DNA from: Aliiglaciecola lipolytica E3
Lineage (GTDB): Bacteria > Pseudomonadota > Gammaproteobacteria > Enterobacterales > Alteromonadaceae
Direction of reading: 5' to 3'
Length of the DNA stretch: 64,000 bases
Assembly: GCF_000314975.1 (NCBI RefSeq)
Contig: NZ_BAEN01000015.1
Span: 62,001-126,000 of the forward strand
Shown here: positions 55,522 to 64,000 of the stretch, piece after piece
Layout: every line of letters begins with the position of its first letter
Numbering within the stretch: the first letter of the stretch is position 1
The notes under the pieces: generated by a model
What the model was told of the DNA's origin: nothing
Seen by the model: the letters and a program-made list of their open reading frames with translations, nothing else
Database searches by the model: none
Program-made: the position numbers and the translations under genes

Positions 55522-57246
55522 TTGCAAAGTAAAATCAAGCAGCATCTTACGCGGATTGGGTATGACTGCATTGTGAGTGACATAGGTGGATTCCCTCGGC
55601 TCGTTGTCAACGTAACTATTGCAGAGTCCGAAATCCAGTTGATGCTGGCGGCTGAGCCTCCTTTTCATAGCCTTCCAGAATTTGTATTGATTGACGCTGA
55701 CTCTTTTGGCAGGCTAGCTCACGTTACTGTATACCAGTATTCTGGTGCATTATTTGGCGCTGTTTGTGTTAATGATCCTGATTCCCTATCAATAAATTTC
55801 GAGCAACCACAATTAGTTGTCGAAGAGTCCCTTAAACGGCATGTGGCACTGTTAGAGATGTGCTTAACAAATCCCGATTGGAATAATAAGGAGTTGCTTC
55901 GTGAGTTCTATAGTGACTGGCTAAGAAAATGTCGGCAGGATGATTCTAAACCGCTACTGGCGAATATTGAAAAGCCCATATTGCAAAGGCTGGTAGTATA
56001 CGCACCTTTAAGCGATAAGGAGTATGGCATCGAAAGTCATTATATGGTGCATCCTGCTGATAATTCCTTTTCTGGTATCAGCGATATTCACTTGTCTATG
56101 ATGAAGGGAAATAGGGAAGCCGCAGGTATAGCATTAGTCATTCCTATCCATAAGCTCACTCCAGCACCGTCTCGATTTGACTCTCTTGAGCAATGGTACA
56201 TTGATACCATCACAGCATTACCAACAACAATCAGAAATGAATTACAGCAAAAGTTTGGCCAATGGCGTGATACTACTTATTGGATAGTTTTTACAGCTAA
56301 TACAGTCAATGATGATCGTACATGGTTTGCCCTAAAGCTTGTTTGCAAATCAAAAAAAGCGCTACCTCTAACGGGTGAAAAGCTAAAAGACTGGACACTG
56401 GCAGCCTTACCCATCCGGTTATTTAATCAAGAAAGTACGGTACAACGAGGCGGTGGACGATTGTCTCTTTCAGATAAAAAGGTGGCAGTAATAGGCGTCG
56501 GTTCTGTCGGATGCGAAATTGCGCACAAGTTGTCAGCTGCTGGTGTCAAATCTTTAACTCTGGTAGATCCGGACATATATGAAATCAATAATTTGTATCG
56601 CCATGTTTTAGAGCAAGGCTGGGTCGGTGCACCTAAATCATTTGCCCTAAGTGTGGCTATTCAGAGGCAGTTTCCTTGGTCTAACGCAACATGGTATCCA
56701 TATGATCTAATGAAATTTGCGCGGAACCAAAATATGGAAAGTTATGATTTGCTTGTCATTGCTATTGGTAATCCGACGCAGGAGCGATTGTTTAAGCAAT
56801 ATTTATTAGATAACAACACATACGTGGCGGTAATCAATAGTTGGTTGGAGGGATTTGGGATTGGTGGCCATGCGGTATTGGATGTTTCTGAGTCAAAAGG
56901 GTGCCTGCTGTGTTCTTATGTCTGCCCAGAATCTGGTGCCCGGGGGTTAGTTTCAAACATGAACTTTATAGAACCAAACCAAGTGACTATGAAAAGTATC
57001 GCTGGATGCGGTGAACAATTTATTTCTTATGGTGCTGCAAGTTCAGCTCAGACTGGTGTAATGACGGCTAATCTAGCGATTAGATATTTGGAAGGTAAGC
57101 AAACGGAATCATGCAAAACAAGCTGGAAAGGTGATGACGATGATGCGGTAAATGAAGGTATTAAGTTAACTCATCGTTTCTACAATTTTAAGCATTCGCT
57201 TGAATATTTGCCGCTTACTGATGAGGACTGCGATGTTTGTTCTTAA
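55522..57246 (+). CDS. cap2: CBASS Cap2, fused E2-E1 ubiquitin-like conjugation enzyme
   Basis: The start is the TTG at 55522, with AAGGAG 6 nt upstream, immediately after the CD-NTase stop. A GTG at 55492 would overlap it by 29 nt and has no such site. The 574-residue protein has an E2-like domain in the N-terminal third, a linker, and an E1/ThiF adenylation domain (KKVAVIGVGSVGCEIAHKL, TLVDPDIYEINNLYRHV). Cysteine pairs in GCLLCSYVCPESG and the C-terminal CDVC may bind zinc. Cap2 ligates the C terminus of the CD-NTase to a target, priming its activity. cap3 overlaps its end by 14 nt. Confidence 0.93.
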   Translation: MQSKIKQHLTRIGYDCIVSDIGGFPRLVVNVTIAESEIQLMLAAEPPFHSLPEFVLIDADSFGRLAHVTVYQYSGALFGAVCVNDPDSLSINFEQPQLVVEESLKRHVALLEMCLTNPDWNNKELLREFYSDWLRKCRQDDSKPLLANIEKPILQRLVVYAPLSDKEYGIESHYMVHPADNSFSGISDIHLSMMKGNREAAGIALVIPIHKLTPAPSRFDSLEQWYIDTITALPTTIRNELQQKFGQWRDTTYWIVFTANTVNDDRTWFALKLVCKSKKALPLTGEKLKDWTLAALPIRLFNQESTVQRGGGRLSLSDKKVAVIGVGSVGCEIAHKLSAAGVKSLTLVDPDIYEINNLYRHVLEQGWVGAPKSFALSVAIQRQFPWSNATWYPYDLMKFARNQNMESYDLLVIAIGNPTQERLFKQYLLDNNTYVAVINSWLEGFGIGGHAVLDVSESKGCLLCSYVCPESGARGLVSNMNFIEPNQVTMKSIAGCGEQFISYGAASSAQTGVMTANLAIRYLEGKQTESCKTSWKGDDDDAVNEGIKLTHRFYNFKHSLEYLPLTDEDCDVCS

Positions 57247-57718
57247 TAGCGAAATGGCGACCAATGGTAAAACAAAGGTTCATGTACCTTTGGAGTTGCT
57301 CAACATTTGGCGAGATAACCGTCAATTAGACAAAGATTCGTATGAAGCATTTGGGGCGTTAATTGGCTCTCAGTCTGAATGTGCCTCCGAATTCTGGTTG
57401 AACACATGCACGTTACCTCAGAAGCAGGATTCTGCAACTAGAACAAGTTTTAATTTGCGAGCGTCACACCATCAACGTGTTGTTGATTCATATTTCAAAA
57501 GCTCTAAAGGTACTTTGGGATATGTTGGAACATGGCACACACATCCACAACACACGCCTATACCGTCGAATGTTGATATTTCTGATTGGCGTGAATGCAT
57601 CAAGCGTAATCCAGACCGAAGACTCCTTTTTGTGATTATTGGCCAAGTAAATATGTGCATCTTTAGGGAAGTTGAAGGGATTTTTGAGTGTGTTTATAAG
57701 GAAGAAATAGATGAGTAA
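57233..57718 (+). CDS. cap3: CBASS Cap3, JAB/JAMM isopeptidase
   Basis: The start is placed at the ATG at 57233, with GAGGA 5-6 nt upstream; this overlaps cap2 by 14 nt and gives 161 residues. The JAMM zinc site is complete: Glu38 (EAFGALIG), His102 and His104 in TWHTHPQHTP, Ser112 and Asp115, i.e. H-x-H-x7-S-x2-D. Cap3 cleaves the CD-NTase from its conjugates, opposing Cap2. cap5 overlaps its last 8 nt. The ATG at 57254 is an alternative start with a weaker ribosome-binding site. Confidence 0.93.
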   Translation: MFVLNSEMATNGKTKVHVPLELLNIWRDNRQLDKDSYEAFGALIGSQSECASEFWLNTCTLPQKQDSATRTSFNLRASHHQRVVDSYFKSSKGTLGYVGTWHTHPQHTPIPSNVDISDWRECIKRNPDRRLLFVIIGQVNMCIFREVEGIFECVYKEEIDE

Positions 57719-59273
57719 TAAAACTTTGATTTTTCATCAGGCCTGTTTTTATCCATTGGAGTCGGTTTCCAAGCTTACGGAGTTCTTACATAGCTTCAAT
57801 GTTGACGGCAGTGAGATGCATGTTGGGTTGCTTACTGACGAACATGTAATGAACCAAGTGTATGTAATGTATTCAAATGAGATCAAAGCCAGCTTCCGGC
57901 TTAACCTACCTGATGATGAAATGGTAAAGGCTCTGAATTTAATTGCTACAAAAGGTGATATTGAACTAAGGCATCTACAGGGGAGAAGTTTGACTCGGGC
58001 AAATCTCAGCTCTATTGATGCGCTTTTCAGTGTGTGGGATGCGTGCAACAGTCAGTCTTCAAATATATCAGTTGCTGACTTGATAGATTATATCACCAGA
58101 AGTACAGCAAACAGGTTTAACAAAGGACGGGGAAACGATTTCACAACACCTACAGTCAACCAAGTCAAGCGTGATAGCCATGGCTATTGTATGTTTGAGG
58201 GTTGTGGAGAAAAACTAGATATTGATTCCCTTACTGGTGAATCAGGCAACTACTCTTACTTGGCACACAATGTTGCTTCCTCAGAGTCTGGTCCTCGGGG
58301 TATCATCTATTTGTCAGAGCAGCTATCAAATACACCAAGTAATGTTCTCCTATTATGTGATAAACACCACAGATTAATCGATAGAGTTGCTTGTGCAAAT
58401 TATCCTGCAACCAGACTGACTCAAATGCGGTTTGAATTTCAAATTAATACAGAGAAATTGCTTGAAGGGCTTAGCTACCATCCCATCCCGGTTTTCTCTG
58501 TACTGTGGCCTGTCGGGGGGCATGTTGTTTCCCCCCCAGAAATGAAAGATATCGCAGGATGTTTATCTCGTTTAAAAGCTCGTATCAAGGGAACGCTGAA
58601 CAATTTAAGTGGTAATGAACGTCGATATATCTCAAAGCCAGAGCGATTTGTGGAAGATATGGATGAAATCGTGTCCGATGAAGCTAAGGATATTATCAAT
58701 CAATCAAAGGATTTCGGGTATCGCGCAGCTCTATTCGCATTCGGGCCCATGCCTGCATTAGTCGGGTTGGGAGCTAGCCTAGGTAACAAGTCTGAAATTA
58801 CACCAATGCTAAGATATCGAGATGGTAACAACTGGCTTTGGCCCCAGAGTGCAAAGATAGAGAAGCCTTATGAAATAAACGGTCTTAGCGATATGGTGCG
58901 GTCGACAGACGTTACATTAACTGTAGCTCTTACCAATTTTCCTGACGCTATGAAGGTTGCTGCTGATAATCTGGCACACCCTGAAATATCTATTATTGCA
59001 AAGCAAATGGGGAACGCTGCAATACCTCATCCTGAGAATGGGCAGGAGCTAAAAGCAGACCTGCACTCACTACTCCAAACATTGCGTGACAAATATAAAG
59101 TCGAGCGAGTACATTTGTTAATTTGCGCCTCAAATGCTGCCTGCGTGTTCGTAGGGCAAGCATTTGATTTATATCAGCCAGAAATGGTGGTTTATGATTT
59201 TAATGGCAAAGAGATGATGCCAGTAATCGTCATTTCTCAAAAAAAGAATAAGGTTCATTTGTCATTGCCTTAA
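57711..59273 (+). CDS. cap5: CBASS Cap5 effector, HNH nuclease with SAVED sensor
   Basis: The 520-residue protein has an HNH domain in the centre-left part: GYCMFEGCGEKL, YLAHNVASSESGPRG and NVLLLCDKHHRLID. A C-terminal SAVED domain (about 250-520) ends RVHLLICASNAACVFVGQAF and VVYDFNGKEMMPVIV. The first 120 residues have no family I recognise. Cap5 proteins degrade DNA when SAVED binds the cyclic nucleotide from the CD-NTase, killing the infected cell. AAGGAAG lies about 7 nt before the ATG, which overlaps cap3. This is the terminal effector of the operon. Confidence 0.92.
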   Translation: MSNKTLIFHQACFYPLESVSKLTEFLHSFNVDGSEMHVGLLTDEHVMNQVYVMYSNEIKASFRLNLPDDEMVKALNLIATKGDIELRHLQGRSLTRANLSSIDALFSVWDACNSQSSNISVADLIDYITRSTANRFNKGRGNDFTTPTVNQVKRDSHGYCMFEGCGEKLDIDSLTGESGNYSYLAHNVASSESGPRGIIYLSEQLSNTPSNVLLLCDKHHRLIDRVACANYPATRLTQMRFEFQINTEKLLEGLSYHPIPVFSVLWPVGGHVVSPPEMKDIAGCLSRLKARIKGTLNNLSGNERRYISKPERFVEDMDEIVSDEAKDIINQSKDFGYRAALFAFGPMPALVGLGASLGNKSEITPMLRYRDGNNWLWPQSAKIEKPYEINGLSDMVRSTDVTLTVALTNFPDAMKVAADNLAHPEISIIAKQMGNAAIPHPENGQELKADLHSLLQTLRDKYKVERVHLLICASNAACVFVGQAFDLYQPEMVVYDFNGKEMMPVIVISQKKNKVHLSLP

Positions 59274-59319
59274 GAAAAATTTTAGAAATGACATGTAAAG
59301 TAGGAGATAAGAAGTATTC

Positions 59320-59787
59320 ATGATTGAATTGGACGAGCATTATCTGTATGAGGTGGACGAAGGTGCTGTTGTCATTAAGTTCCATCCTAAACTCAGTGAC
59401 AAGCGAATAATAGTAACTCTGGAATCAGGTTTACCGGAAGAGTTGAGTCCTTCGAATGCGTTTTGTTCGGGCAGAATTGTTCGCGTCTCTCATACCGTGA
59501 CACATTTCAAGTTGAAAAGTGATGGTAGTATTGACATTGATGATTTCATTGTTCCTGTTTCTTTGAGAAAAAAAGGACTAGGGGAGTTTATCTTGAAAAA
59601 AGCAATATCTGCTTTTAATGTTTCCCCAACAACCAGTTTCTCTGGAATGCTCTCTATTGTGGATATCCCCAAGAAGTCGACTCAGTTTTGGTTAAAAGTT
59701 TTAGACACAGATGAGGGGAGGCTTGAACCGGCTACAGAGGACAAAGATGGCTTTTTTCTTGCGCCTTTAAAAGATTTCAATCAATAA
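59320..59787 (+). CDS. small GNAT-like protein downstream of CBASS
   Basis: The 155-residue protein contains IVPVSLRKKGLGEFILKKAI, which fits GNAT acetyltransferase motif A (R-x-x-G-x-G followed by a helix). The rest is beta-rich with no membrane segment or signal peptide. It starts 46 nt after cap5 on the same strand, and a strong terminator follows, so it probably belongs to the CBASS transcript. I do not know a defence role for it. Assignment rests on the single motif. Confidence 0.6.
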   Translation: MIELDEHYLYEVDEGAVVIKFHPKLSDKRIIVTLESGLPEELSPSNAFCSGRIVRVSHTVTHFKLKSDGSIDIDDFIVPVSLRKKGLGEFILKKAISAFNVSPTTSFSGMLSIVDIPKKSTQFWLKVLDTDEGRLEPATEDKDGFFLAPLKDFNQ

Positions 59788-59810
59788 CCATTAGGGTATC
59801 CTAGGAAGTA

Positions 59811-59844
59811 AAGCTATGTCATGCTGATGGCATAGCTTGTTTTT
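59811..59844 (+). terminator. rho-independent terminator of the CBASS operon
   Basis: AAGCTATGTCAT (59811-59822) and ATGGCATAGCTT (59827-59838) form a 12-bp stem with one G-U pair and a GCTG loop. GTTTTT follows. Confidence 0.88.
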
Positions 59845-59921
59845 GACATTTTCTGATGTAACAAGTCTTTAAAATAAGTTATCCGACAGGCGTTTAATAG
59901 TAGCTTGTTGGTATCCCTTTC

Positions 59922-61379
59922 TTATTTTTGTTCTTGAGCCAGAATTTTGCTGAAGTATTTGTACAAAACTGTATCGTCCGGTGGTGTGTTTCTTTTCTCG
60001 AAGAAGGCATTGAGGTTGTTATCTGAGCTTGCCCACCTGACGATATTACTCGTTACCGACTCTATTAGCTCAGGAGCAAAACTTACGTAGCCTACCGGAA
60101 GCGAAATATTTCTTTCATCCGTCATTGGTAGGTGGAGCAGGCAAGCAACCATGATATTAGGTAAGAGTAATACTTCACAGTTTTCCCCACCGAATTGCTT
60201 TTCGCAGCCGATCAGAGCTGGGGCAATATCTCGATTTCGGTAAACTTTCCGTTGCTCAATGGCTTCGCTGACACTCGAGCATGGAAGAGCTAAAACCGCT
60301 TTGGAAGTTTTCTTCCTGTTATCAAATAGTGAGGTTATCGATTCTAGTAATGCACCGAACTCTGAGGTGCGCCCCCACGTTGAATTGTCGCCTTTTGAAA
60401 GCCAGATTAGTCCGCTCGACTTTGGCTTTTTCGGGAATATTTCTTTTAACTTCTCAGTAAGAGCTTGAGAATTGAAGTCTGAATACAGGTTACCGACAAT
60501 GAGTTGTGTATCTTTTGAATGATGAGCCATTCCATCAGCATAATGCTTAAGAAGCAACTCAATATTGAAACTATTGGTTTTGTCGTTCCAGTACTGCGTT
60601 AATATCGGATCATCGGTAGCGCTTATATAATCGCTAAAATCTCTAGTGACATCACTATAGGGCTTAGTATTGATTGCTGAATCCATATAGTTAAACAGTG
60701 ATTTGTTGATGTCCCATTCGTCAAGATTTGAGTCTTCATATGCAGTTTGCAACACATCAGGCGCATCAGTATCGATGTAGTACTCGACTGGAATCGGGAT
60801 CGAGAGGTCATACTTACCGTTTACATGGTTGATCTTGTATAACTCTTCTCTTTCAGAATAGATATCTTCACCTTTAACAACTTCTCGAAAATGCTCAAAA
60901 TTACTGTCAAATGCAGACATTGCTTTGTCATTTAGCTTTGAATAGCATTCATCGGGTAAAGGTAGAGATATGGAGGTGCTGTTAATCCCACTGCGTTGCA
61001 CTGTCTTAGGCAGCATTCTGAATTCGCTAAGTTCGAAGAATACGTTATCGATTTTATCAACCACCTCGAAAAAGCGTGGGAGCATATTACCTTCTACTTC
61101 TTCAAAGTTTTCTAATGCATGAGCCGTGAGTTCTATCTCATTATCACTCCACTTGATCAAGCTTTCCTCTTTCAAGTCGTCTAGAACCGCAAGCGTTTCT
61201 GCCGCAGTGAATCCAAAATAGTCCTGAATGAGCGATACAGGAGACTTACCCACAGAATGAAGTACACGAATAATAAACTCTTTTACGACAGGGAGTTGGC
61301 GCTTTTGGCTAACGGTGTAATCGATAAAGAACGCTTTAGTTGGTAGTCCGAAGCTAATTCTGTTTAATTGTATTTTCAT
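59922..61379 (-). CDS. unknown 485-residue protein coupled to an SF1 helicase
   Basis: I do not recognise this family. The N-terminal 130 residues look like tandem winged-helix segments (VVKEFIIRVLHSVGKSPVSL, AAETLAVLDDLKEESLIKWS). The C-terminal half is alpha/beta with short strands (DTQLIVGNLYSDF, SSGLIWLSKGDN, KAVLALPCSSV, CEVLLLPNIMVACLLHL) in an order reminiscent of PLD-like folds, but without HKD motifs. Its ATG shares a base with the helicase stop codon (TAATG), so it is translationally coupled. It is convergent with the CBASS operon. A role as recogniser or nuclease partner of the helicase is inferred only. Confidence 0.75.
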   Translation of the reverse strand: MKIQLNRISFGLPTKAFFIDYTVSQKRQLPVVKEFIIRVLHSVGKSPVSLIQDYFGFTAAETLAVLDDLKEESLIKWSDNEIELTAHALENFEEVEGNMLPRFFEVVDKIDNVFFELSEFRMLPKTVQRSGINSTSISLPLPDECYSKLNDKAMSAFDSNFEHFREVVKGEDIYSEREELYKINHVNGKYDLSIPIPVEYYIDTDAPDVLQTAYEDSNLDEWDINKSLFNYMDSAINTKPYSDVTRDFSDYISATDDPILTQYWNDKTNSFNIELLLKHYADGMAHHSKDTQLIVGNLYSDFNSQALTEKLKEIFPKKPKSSGLIWLSKGDNSTWGRTSEFGALLESITSLFDNRKKTSKAVLALPCSSVSEAIEQRKVYRNRDIAPALIGCEKQFGGENCEVLLLPNIMVACLLHLPMTDERNISLPVGYVSFAPELIESVTSNIVRWASSDNNLNAFFEKRNTPPDDTVLYKYFSKILAQEQK

Positions 61380-64000
61380 TACAGCGAAACTCCTTTTACC
61401 GGGCGGATAGAGTAATTTGGGGAGTTATTGTCCTCGATAAATTTAAACACACGACCAAATGCGGAGGATTGATTATACTGGCTCCACATTTGACTATTAC
61501 CCACTATGAATAGACATTCCTTAGCCCGTGACAAAGATACATTGGCTCGATTTTCAGATGATACATAGCCCTGCGTACCCCTTGTATTACTTCTTACCAG
61601 AGAAAGAATAATGATGTCGTTTTCTTTACCCTGATAACTATCCACCGTATCCACTTTCACAATACGCCTTTCAAGCAAGCTTCTCGCCCACGGCATACTG
61701 TTAATTTTTCTAATCAGGTGTCTGACTTGTTCTCCATACATGCAGATGACCCCGATCTTAGGTTCTTCGCCTTCAATAAATATTTCATCATCGCTATCGC
61801 TGTCATACATTCGTTTGATAATTGAGATGATGCAGTCGGCTTCAAGCGGGTTAATGAAGCTTTTTTCATTAACGCCCTTTCCTTTAGGAGTTGCTTCCCT
61901 GTTTTGATTTCCTTCACCAGATGTGTCAAACCATGTCACTGGATTGGCGAATGAATTAATTAAATTTTGATAGTTTTCATCAGTTAGAGAACGGCCGGTT
62001 CGCAGAGCACCATCATAGAAGTTTTCTGACACGAGTTTACCGATTGGTGGGGCCATCCGATATTGCGTGAGCAGAGAGCGTCCAACGGTCTCTCCATAGT
62101 CAGAGACGAAAGCTCTTTCAAAGTCACTTCGCTTCAGCTCTTCCTCATCTAATTTCGGCAGTTCTCGTTTTGCGGCTTTAATATGCGCTTCATCAAACAA
62201 TGGCGGAAGTTGTTTATGGTCTCCAACAAGCAATACCTTTTTTCCGACCTGCATGGCAATCGCCAATTCACTTGCTGGGGAGCGAGCGGCTTCGTCAATA
62301 ACAACGAGGTCATAAATATTTTCCTGTACACCGTAATGGTTCCGACCAATACCGACACAAGTGCCGCACACAAGGGTTCTGGTTTTGGCAAGGAAGTTTT
62401 GAAATTGGGCTTTTCCTGATGCCATTACACTTAACCATTCGTTAGACGTCTCAATAAGGTTGCTAACTTTGGATATCAGTTCCCTTGAGTAAATATCGAA
62501 ATATTCAGAGAGTTGTTCTAGAAGCGTACTTCGTATTTTAGATAGTGGAACACCGGTAAAGGAGGGCGAATCAGGTAATTGTCTGGCCAAGAAATCGTTA
62601 AGGTTCGCCTTTAGTTTCGATTCTCTTTGTGCAAGTTTAGCTGTACCAGCCTGATCTTCATCCTGTGCTTGAGATAGCAACTGGTTAAATCGTTGACCGT
62701 AGGAATCCTCAAATTCTGATATAATAGAAGACATCTCGGCTGGTATACCAATGTGTTCAAGTAGCGTACTTAGTCGCTCTCTAAATTCAGCCCTAAACTT
62801 ATCACGATAGTGTTCTTGAAGAGCTTTTTCACCGACATCAGTCAAGGATGCAGATAAGTTTGATTCATCACCAAGACGAACAATATCGATTGCTTGTTCC
62901 GTTCTTTTAAATAGGGAACGAACTCTCTCACTGGCATTATTGACGGCTTCATGAGATTGACTCACTAGTAGTACGCGCCGGGCGCCTTTCATAATTGAAT
63001 AATGTATATAGGAACCGATAAAAGCTGTTTTACCTGTTCCGGGGGGGCCTTGTAACAAGGCAATAGGGCCATACTTGTAAAGTGCCTTGAAAGCACCTCG
63101 TTGTTGTTCGTTTAAGGCGAATGAAATGCTGCCATCTTCTTTGTATTCAGTATAAGAATCTAATTCATCTTCAGTTGGTGTTATACCCTCGATAATTTGA
63201 GCATCAAGTCCGGGGGAAAAATAGTCGGGAAGGTCAGGGATTATAGCTCTACCTGTAATTAATTTTGTAACCGCTTTTTCTCGTTTTGAAAGTGACGCAG
63301 CAGTCATACTTCCCTCCAAAATAAGGGTGTCTCCTGCTTGGGGAGTATTTTTACCGCGAGTTTTTAATATGAGGTTGTCTGAGCTCAAATCTTCAACAAT
63401 GCCGATCACTCTTAATTCGCCTCGCACTTCCATTTTTACATTTACTCGTTCGGTTCTTAGGTCGAAGTCGAATTTGCTGTCATCTAATGAATACCGGAAA
63501 CTGAGTAACTGATTGGCATTGTAAACAGGGTCGGTCACAACCTGAATCTTGGGATAGCTTTCTTCCTCTGTATCGACAAGCACTTTCCAAATTTCGCGAG
63601 CGTCTAATACTGTTGACTTTGCCATCTTTGGTAGTGTCAGAGTTGGTCTTTTCGGCCCTTTGGCCTCAGCATTGGTCTCACCGGAAGTTCTGGCTAACTC
63701 TTTGTAGGTATCACTTTCGAGAATGAAATTGATGAAATCTTCGGTTGATCCATGAATATTGTTCGATAGATGAATTTCACCAGTTAACTTTAACTGAGAA
63801 TCGCGCTTATTTTTGATAAACTGGTCATGTCGAATGTCATTTTCTCTAAAACTGACAATAAACTTTCTATCTTCATTAATTAACAAGCTTATATTTTTTT
63901 TGATGCCACTAAGCTGGACACTTAATAGATCTCTATCTTTACCAGCATTCTGCTTAAGAGTCATGTAATAAGCGCCATCGTCTGAGGTCAATAACTCGGT
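61379..64000 (-). CDS. SF1 (Upf1/DNA2-like) helicase, 5' end cut by window edge
   Basis: At least 870 residues are visible, and the frame is still open at the window edge. Residues before the helicase form a beta-rich, OB-like region. Helicase motifs are complete: LLQGPPGTGKTAFIGSYI (Walker A), VVIDEAARSPASELA (DEAA), VGDHKQLPPLFDEA (motif III), LLTQYRMAPPIGKLV (motif IV), and VDTVDSYQGKENDIIILSL then NVSLSRAKECLFIVGN (V, VI). This is the SF1B Upf1/DNA2 group. Long insertions between motifs Ia and II are helical. It is coupled to the 485-residue gene. Helicases of this group occur in several defence systems. Confidence 0.9.
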   Translation of the reverse strand, partial: TELLTSDDGAYYMTLKQNAGKDRDLLSVQLSGIKKNISLLINEDRKFIVSFRENDIRHDQFIKNKRDSQLKLTGEIHLSNNIHGSTEDFINFILESDTYKELARTSGETNAEAKGPKRPTLTLPKMAKSTVLDAREIWKVLVDTEEESYPKIQVVTDPVYNANQLLSFRYSLDDSKFDFDLRTERVNVKMEVRGELRVIGIVEDLSSDNLILKTRGKNTPQAGDTLILEGSMTAASLSKREKAVTKLITGRAIIPDLPDYFSPGLDAQIIEGITPTEDELDSYTEYKEDGSISFALNEQQRGAFKALYKYGPIALLQGPPGTGKTAFIGSYIHYSIMKGARRVLLVSQSHEAVNNASERVRSLFKRTEQAIDIVRLGDESNLSASLTDVGEKALQEHYRDKFRAEFRERLSTLLEHIGIPAEMSSIISEFEDSYGQRFNQLLSQAQDEDQAGTAKLAQRESKLKANLNDFLARQLPDSPSFTGVPLSKIRSTLLEQLSEYFDIYSRELISKVSNLIETSNEWLSVMASGKAQFQNFLAKTRTLVCGTCVGIGRNHYGVQENIYDLVVIDEAARSPASELAIAMQVGKKVLLVGDHKQLPPLFDEAHIKAAKRELPKLDEEELKRSDFERAFVSDYGETVGRSLLTQYRMAPPIGKLVSENFYDGALRTGRSLTDENYQNLINSFANPVTWFDTSGEGNQNREATPKGKGVNEKSFINPLEADCIISIIKRMYDSDSDDEIFIEGEEPKIGVICMYGEQVRHLIRKINSMPWARSLLERRIVKVDTVDSYQGKENDIIILSLVRSNTRGTQGYVSSENRANVSLSRAKECLFIVGNSQMWSQYNQSSAFGRVFKFIEDNNSPNYSIRPVKGVSL

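Overview
The window looks like a chromosomal segment of a marine gammaproteobacterium of the Alteromonadales (Glaciecola/Paraglaciecola/Alteromonas type). This rests on the conserved cluster ygfB-pepP-ubiH-visC, followed a few genes later by gcvT-gcvH-gcvP, on serA-rpiA-ygfA, on a canonical gammaproteobacterial 6S RNA, on a PEP-CTERM protein and on an exported laminarinase. No tRNA, rRNA, IS element or CRISPR array was seen.

Left part (1-35.5 kb), mostly core genes. A minus-strand lipid block (alpha/beta hydrolases and a wax ester synthase/DGAT) is followed by an HDOD protein, two DUF481 outer-membrane paralogues, a barrel protein paired with a cupredoxin, serA, rpiA, ygfA, a GAF hybrid histidine kinase and a nucleoside hydrolase/ribokinase pair. 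The 6S RNA gene follows, away from its usual neighbour ygfA. Next comes a 2080-residue secreted protein that joins a GH16 glucanase, about five carbohydrate-binding-like modules, TSP3 repeats, a Yx(FWY)xxD electron-shuttle-like module and a DUF1111-type cytochrome. It is preceded by a PEP-CTERM protein. The ubiquinone/aminopeptidase operon, a TPR protein, an exported M24 peptidase, a REP/BIME array, a LysR regulator and the glycine cleavage operon complete this part.

Right part (35.6-64 kb), a defence island. On the minus strand, one long gene train reads WYL regulator - hsdM - hsdS - RES protein - broken DUF429-like gene - recombination scar - two DUF262 proteins - DarT-like - DarT - DarG - hsdR - M48 metallopeptidase - broken metallophosphoesterase. 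This is a type I restriction-modification operon whose hsdS-hsdR interval carries a set of other anti-phage modules. A 100-bp scar joins the head of a second hsdR to the tail of a second hsdS, so the train appears to have been assembled from two R-M operons with different cargo.

Divergent from the WYL gene is a complete type II CBASS operon: a 57-residue basic protein, a YdjM-like membrane protein, CD-NTase, Cap2, Cap3 and Cap5 (HNH-SAVED), with a small GNAT-like gene and a strong terminator behind it. A palindrome with 9-bp arms lies across the predicted CBASS promoter and is the obvious operator for the WYL (CapW-like) repressor. The window ends in a minus-strand pair, an SF1 Upf1-like helicase (cut by the window edge) translationally coupled to a 485-residue protein of unknown family, which may be another defence system.
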